NCBI GenBank assembly: GCA_035934555.1
Contig: DASYXT010000115.1
Coordinates: 29,680-93,679 of the forward strand
From: DASYXT01 sp035934555
GTDB lineage: Bacteria > Verrucomicrobiota > Verrucomicrobiia > Limisphaerales > UBA8199
Direction of reading: 5' to 3'
DNA length: 64,000 nt
Within the stretch, counting starts at the first letter, position 1. Every line of letters begins with the position of its first letter. Under the pieces are notes generated by a model. That model saw nothing but the letters and a program-made list of their open reading frames with translations. It was not told the DNA's origin and did no database searches. A program made the translations under genes and the position numbers. Positions 60,446 to 64,000 of this stretch are shown here, one piece after another.

Positions 60446-61597
60446 TCACAGCAACTCCAGCACGCGCTGCAATTCTGCGTCGGTGTTGTAGAAATGCGGC
60501 GACAAACGGAGGTACTTTTGGCCGGTGCGGTCGGCCCGCAACGACGTGACGATATTTTCCCCGGTAAGCTTTTGGTGCAGCGCGGGCAGGTCTGCTCCCG
60601 GCCGATAAAACGAGGTGATGCCGCTTGAGTTTTCCGGCGCGGCGTCGGCGTGCAATACGGTGTAGTTCTTTGCGCGCAACCCCTCGACCAGCAGCGCGCG
60701 TTTGCGCAATAGTTCGCGGCCTATTTCGGACACGCCCAACTCCAACAGCAGCTCGATCGCGGTAACCAGGCCCACCAACCCAAGCAGGTTTTGCGTGCCG
60801 GCCTCGTAACGCGCCGCGCCCGGTTTCAATACTACCTGTTCCTGCGCCACAAAGTCGGGGCAGAGCACATTGTGCCAGCCGTACACCGGCGGCCGCAGCC
60901 TTTCCTGCACGCCGGCGCGCACGTAGAGCAAGCCAGCGCCACACGGCCCCAGCAGCCATTTGTGGGCGTCGGCCGCGAGGAAATCAACCTGGGTGGCATC
61001 AAGGGGAAACGCGCCGACGGTCTGGATCGCATCGACACAAAACAGAATATTCCGCTGCCGCAGTTGGCTGCCGAGCGCCTCGAGCTCCACCCGGAAACCG
61101 CTCACAAAATGGCATGAGGCCAGCGCCACCAACCGGGTGTTTTCGTCCACCTGTCCCAGCACGTCCCGCGGCCGGATCAGGCCCAGACCGCGCGTATTCA
61201 TCAAGCGCACCTCGACGCCTTGCTCTGCCAGCGCCATCCACGGATACACGTTTGAAGGATAGTCCTCGAAATAAATCAGCACGTTGTCGCCGCGGCGAAA
61301 TTTCAGGCCACTGGCGATGAAACTGAGTGCCAGCGACGTGGGCCCTACAAACGCAATCTCCTCCGGCTTGCTGCCCAGCAGCCGCGCCGCCACTTGCCGC
61401 CCCTCCTCCAGAATCGCCGGATACACCACGCTCTCCTGGTCCCCCATCGAGCCGTCCCGCGCGTATTTGGCCACCGCTTCGGCGACCCGCCGCGGCAACG
61501 GGCAATCGCCGGCGTGCGCCAGGAAAATCTTCTCACGCACTACCGGAAACTCATGCCGGCGCAGGGTTTCATTGGCGAGAAGGTCGGCTAAAATCAT
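60446..61597 (-). CDS. Class V aminotransferase (cysteine desulfurase-like)
   Basis: A 383-residue PLP enzyme of the IscS/SufS fold. The PLP Lys213 is in AADAHKWLLGPCG, with Asp189 and Gln192 in FCVDAIQTVGAF, and FVGPTSLALSF near residue 83 binds phosphate. The C-terminal domain holds LRLSPHFYNTDAELQRVLELL. The exact reaction (desulfurase, phosphoserine or isopenicillin epimerase-like) is not determined. No Fe-S scaffold gene is adjacent. It converges with the beta-helix gene 19 bp away. Confidence 0.88.
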   Translation of the reverse strand: MILADLLANETLRRHEFPVVREKIFLAHAGDCPLPRRVAEAVAKYARDGSMGDQESVVYPAILEEGRQVAARLLGSKPEEIAFVGPTSLALSFIASGLKFRRGDNVLIYFEDYPSNVYPWMALAEQGVEVRLMNTRGLGLIRPRDVLGQVDENTRLVALASCHFVSGFRVELEALGSQLRQRNILFCVDAIQTVGAFPLDATQVDFLAADAHKWLLGPCGAGLLYVRAGVQERLRPPVYGWHNVLCPDFVAQEQVVLKPGAARYEAGTQNLLGLVGLVTAIELLLELGVSEIGRELLRKRALLVEGLRAKNYTVLHADAAPENSSGITSFYRPGADLPALHQKLTGENIVTSLRADRTGQKYLRLSPHFYNTDAELQRVLELL

Positions 61598-61765
61598 GCG
61601 CAGAGACTAAGGGAAGGGCGCGGGCCGTGCAAGGGGCGCGGCGTACGCGTGGAGCGTGAAGCGGCGGGCGCGCTTGAGGAAACAGGCGTATTTATCTCTG
61701 TTTCCTCTGTTTGCTCCTGTTCAATACGCGACGGCACACGCTCTACGCTCCCTGCTCCAAGACCC
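61598..61765. other. Intergenic region with low-complexity, dispersed-looking sequence
   Basis: A 168-bp gap between two minus-strand genes. It has a stretch around 61690-61720 rich in TCTGTTTCC words (TCTCTGTTTCCTCTGTTTGC) flanked by inverted ACGCGTGGAGCG and CGCTCTACGCTCC words. Nothing codes here. It looks like a further dispersed element, but only one copy is in the window. Confidence 0.4.
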
Positions 61766-62767
61766 TCAAAACCCTCCCGCATTACTGACGTCGCGGAAAT
61801 AGCCGAGATAAAACGAAACGACTTTGTAAGCCACCAGCAGCATCACGATTAGATAGATAAACCGCGGCACCCATTGCGAAACGATGTGCACCTTGCGCGA
61901 GCCCACGTCCTGGTAGTACTGGTGCAGGCGCCCGAGCGTCTCGTCCAGTTTGCCGCTGATTTCACCGGTCGCGTACTGGTTGGCAAACATTTCCGGAAAT
62001 TTCCCGGACCGCCGCAGGACTTCGGCCGGCGTCTCGCCCGATTCCAATTGGGGGCGCCAGCTCAGCACCGTTCGGCGCAGCGCCGGCGAGCCGCTCGCCG
62101 CCGCCGCCAGCTCCCACGCTTCAATAATGGACACCCCGGCGTTCAACAGCGCCTCCAGTGCAGCCGACAAGCGCGCCAGCGCCAGCTCCCGCCGGGCCGT
62201 GCCCAGCACCGGCACCGGGCGCAGCAGCGCTTCCATGCGGCCGCGCCAGGTTTCGCCATGCCGGCTTTGCGTGGCGTAAATCACCAGGAATGTGCCGCCA
62301 TATAATGCGACGAGCAGGCAAGCCGGTTGCACCAGCGGCGCGACCCAACTGTTCGAGTGCAGGAGCTGGATAAAGGTGAAAATCAGGATCCCAAAATGAA
62401 GCAGGAACAGCGGGTAAGCCAGGTCGGTCAGCAACTGACGCAGCGTCCGCGCCCGCTCCTGGTAATAATCAGCCAGCAATTTGAAACAGGAATCCAGCCG
62501 GCCGCTGTGTTCCCCCGCGAACAACAACGACATATCAAAAGCCGGCAGCCATGACCCCTGCTGCCGCAACGCTTCTGTGAAGCTGCAGCCGGCGCTTAAC
62601 TGGTGCAGCACTGCCTCAATCGGCGCGCGATAGGATGGCCCCGGCGGACTGCGCCGGAGTTGTTCCAAACTCACCGGCAGCGTCAACCCGGCCGAAGTGA
62701 GTTGTCCCAACTGATGATAAAACTCCGCCCGTTGCGTAAACTGCCCGGGCGTGAACATGACCGTCAT
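61766..62767 (-). CDS. Type II secretion/type IV pilus F-family membrane protein
   Basis: A 333-residue inner-membrane platform protein of the GspF/PilC family. Two T2SSF repeats are seen: the first (about 8-130) with FYHQLGQLTSAGLTLPVSLEQL and FAGEHSGRLDSCFKLLADYY, the second (about 195-320) with LARLSAALEALLNAGVSIIEAWELAAAASGS and FANQYATGEISGKLDETLGRLHQYY. Three transmembrane helices lie near 117-136, 143-164 and 305-327. The protein probably holds the pseudopilus or pilus assembly base. No ATPase or secretin gene is next to it. Confidence 0.9.
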   Translation of the reverse strand: MTVMFTPGQFTQRAEFYHQLGQLTSAGLTLPVSLEQLRRSPPGPSYRAPIEAVLHQLSAGCSFTEALRQQGSWLPAFDMSLLFAGEHSGRLDSCFKLLADYYQERARTLRQLLTDLAYPLFLLHFGILIFTFIQLLHSNSWVAPLVQPACLLVALYGGTFLVIYATQSRHGETWRGRMEALLRPVPVLGTARRELALARLSAALEALLNAGVSIIEAWELAAAASGSPALRRTVLSWRPQLESGETPAEVLRRSGKFPEMFANQYATGEISGKLDETLGRLHQYYQDVGSRKVHIVSQWVPRFIYLIVMLLVAYKVVSFYLGYFRDVSNAGGF

Positions 62768-62867
62768 GCTTGACAGTTTAGTTCAGCAACGAAGCGAAAC
62801 GAAGGATTTAATCCGGTCATTCTGCGTGGTCCATGCTATACTGGCCAAATAAAGCGCAGCGCGTATT

Positions 62868-62889
62868 GGAGCACGGGCTTTCAGTCCGC
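62868..62889. repeat. Solo half of palindromic element (family 1)
   Basis: GGAGCACGGGCTTTCAGTCC followed by GC matches one arm of the family 1 ends (GGAGCGCGGACTTTAGTCCGC) with several changes. No second arm is seen. It lies 45 bp upstream of the aldo/keto reductase start. Confidence 0.45.
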
Positions 62890-62933
62890 CACTGCGCTTC
62901 ACACTTGGCCGCGATGCAAAGGAAAGGGTCATT

Positions 62934-63917
62934 ATGGAAACGAGGAAATTGCGTGAACTGACAGTTTCGGCGTTGGGTTTAGGGTGCATGGGGATGTCGG
63001 AGTTTTATAGCGGACGTGAGGACAAGGAGTCGCTGGCGACGATCGCGCGCGCGCGCGATTTGGGCGTCACATTGCTTGATACCGCGGATATGTACGGTCC
63101 GTTCACTAACGAGGAATTGGTTGGCCGTGCAATTAAGGGCCAGCGCGATTCGGTGGTGTTGGCCACCAAGTTTGGCATCGTTCGCGACCCCGCCAACCCC
63201 ACCCGGCGCGCCGTTAATGGCCGGCCGGAGTATGTGCGCAAATCCTGCGAGGGCAGTCTGCGCCGCCTGCGCGTGGATACCATCGATCTCTATTATCAGC
63301 ATCGCGTCGATCCGGCCACCCCGATCGAAGACACCGTCGGCGCCATGGCGCAATTGGTTCAAGAAGGCAAGGTGCGGTATCTGGGCCTGTCGGAAGCGGG
63401 GCCCGAAACGCTGCGGCGGGCTTGCACGGTGCACCCCATTACGGCGCTCCAAAGCGAGTATTCGCTCTGGAGCCGGGACCCGGAAGACGAAATTCTGCCG
63501 GCCTGCCGCAAGCTCGGCATCGGGTTCGTCGCCTATAGTCCACTGGGTCGCGGGTTCCTGGCTGGGAAAATCCGGCGGTTCGAGGATTTGGCGCCCGATG
63601 ATTACCGTCGCAACTCGCCGCGCTTTCAGGGCGAAAATTTTCAAAAAAACCTCGAACTTGTGACCCGGATCGAAGAGATGGCGCGCAAGAAAGGTTGCTC
63701 AGGGCCGCAATTGGCGCTGGCGTGGGTGCTCGCCCAAGGCAAAGACGTCGTGCCCATCCCCGGGACCAAACACCGGCGATACCTCGAGGAAAATGTCAGC
63801 GCGCTCGACGTGCAGTTGAGCCCCGCCGACTTGCAGCGCATTAATGAACTCTCCCCTAAAGGCGCCGCTGCCGGCCCAAGATACCCGGAAGCTATGATGC
63901 AATTAGTGGGCCGGTAG
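62934..63917 (+). CDS. Aldo/keto reductase
   Basis: A 327-residue NADPH-dependent (beta/alpha)8 reductase, AKR13/YakC-like. The catalytic tetrad is Asp49 (LLDTADMYG), Tyr54, Lys79 (VVLATKFG) and His123 (YYQHRVDP). The NADP-binding end is VVPIPGTKHRRYLEENVSAL. LGLGCMGMSEFYS is the usual start. It reduces aldehydes and ketones of unknown identity. It ends 27 bp before repeat copy F. Confidence 0.92.
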   Translation: METRKLRELTVSALGLGCMGMSEFYSGREDKESLATIARARDLGVTLLDTADMYGPFTNEELVGRAIKGQRDSVVLATKFGIVRDPANPTRRAVNGRPEYVRKSCEGSLRRLRVDTIDLYYQHRVDPATPIEDTVGAMAQLVQEGKVRYLGLSEAGPETLRRACTVHPITALQSEYSLWSRDPEDEILPACRKLGIGFVAYSPLGRGFLAGKIRRFEDLAPDDYRRNSPRFQGENFQKNLELVTRIEEMARKKGCSGPQLALAWVLAQGKDVVPIPGTKHRRYLEENVSALDVQLSPADLQRINELSPKGAAAGPRYPEAMMQLVGR

Positions 63918-63943
63918 CAGGTATTCGAAGATAGTAATCGTTC

Positions 63944-64000
63944 GGAGCGCGGACATTCCTGTCCGCAGCAGCTTCCGAACACCCATTGCTGCGGACAGGA
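63944..64000. repeat. Dispersed palindromic element, copy F (family 1, cut by window edge)
   Basis: The left arm reads CGGAGCGCGGACATTCCTGT and continues into CCGCAGCAGC; the right arm begins TGCTGCGGACAGGA at the edge. The core here is GACATTCCTGTC instead of GACTTTAGTC, a compensated change that keeps the palindrome. That pattern suggests selection on the hairpin or origin from a distinct subfamily. Confidence 0.6.

Overview
The window is GC-rich, gene-dense bacterial DNA and most resembles a chromosome segment of a free-living Verrucomicrobiota bacterium (Pedosphaera/Limisphaerales type). This rests on the protein families seen: secreted LamG/Ig proteins with the 'GLVSWWRAEGN' style, a prepilin-like protein with an 'FTLIELLVVIAIIAILAALLLP' type N-terminus (shortened here), Tat-exported Gfo/Idh/MocA and sugar-isomerase proteins, planctomycete/verrucomicrobial Ser/Thr kinases and ThuA proteins. 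It is not based on a database search. Many genes lack a clear Shine-Dalgarno sequence, so several starts were chosen from domain boundaries, signal peptides and overlaps.

Left part (0-20 kb): a GspB/ExeA secretion pair follows a polyhydroxyalkanoate (PHA) operon: phasin-like protein, thiolase, PhaE-like protein and class III PhaC. Then come leuC, a PUR-type nucleic-acid-binding protein, a membrane protein, PIN-PhoH ATPase, a GST-like protein, small stress-type proteins (DUF1328, DUF3008), an LTA-synthase-like sulfatase with an O-methyltransferase, an FAD monooxygenase, a DUF1573/rhodanese/MauE redox trio, argB and a LAB_N membrane protein.

Middle (20-38 kb): a 1860-residue secreted protein built from LamG-Ig modules repeated at exactly 909 bp, two glycosyltransferases, a methyltransferase, a prepilin-like protein, a Ser/Thr kinase with a C-terminal LamG sensor, a second LamG/Ig/InlB-repeat protein and a GH5 glycosidase. 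From 38 to 49 kb there are YgfZ, NadB, a quinone oxidoreductase, Tat-exported sugar enzymes, a GAF-PAS-GAF histidine kinase between two single-domain response regulators, another LamG protein and a ThuA protein.

Right part (50-64 kb): a tight four-gene operon headed by an OLD-family ATPase/TOPRIM nuclease, with three uncharacterised partners, sits beside a phage-type gene and a tRNA-Arg gene. This is the best candidate in the window for an undescribed (probably defence) system. After the tRNA comes a set of secreted polysaccharide enzymes (SGNH hydrolase, GH53 galactanase, beta-helix protein), an aminotransferase class V enzyme, a GspF-type protein and an aldo/keto reductase.

Short palindromic elements of about 105-200 bp, with terminal inverted repeats built around a GCGGACTTTAGTCCGC core, are scattered through the intergenic spaces. 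In two places they run into gene ends. A second, unrelated palindromic family lies at 36.9-37.1 kb.
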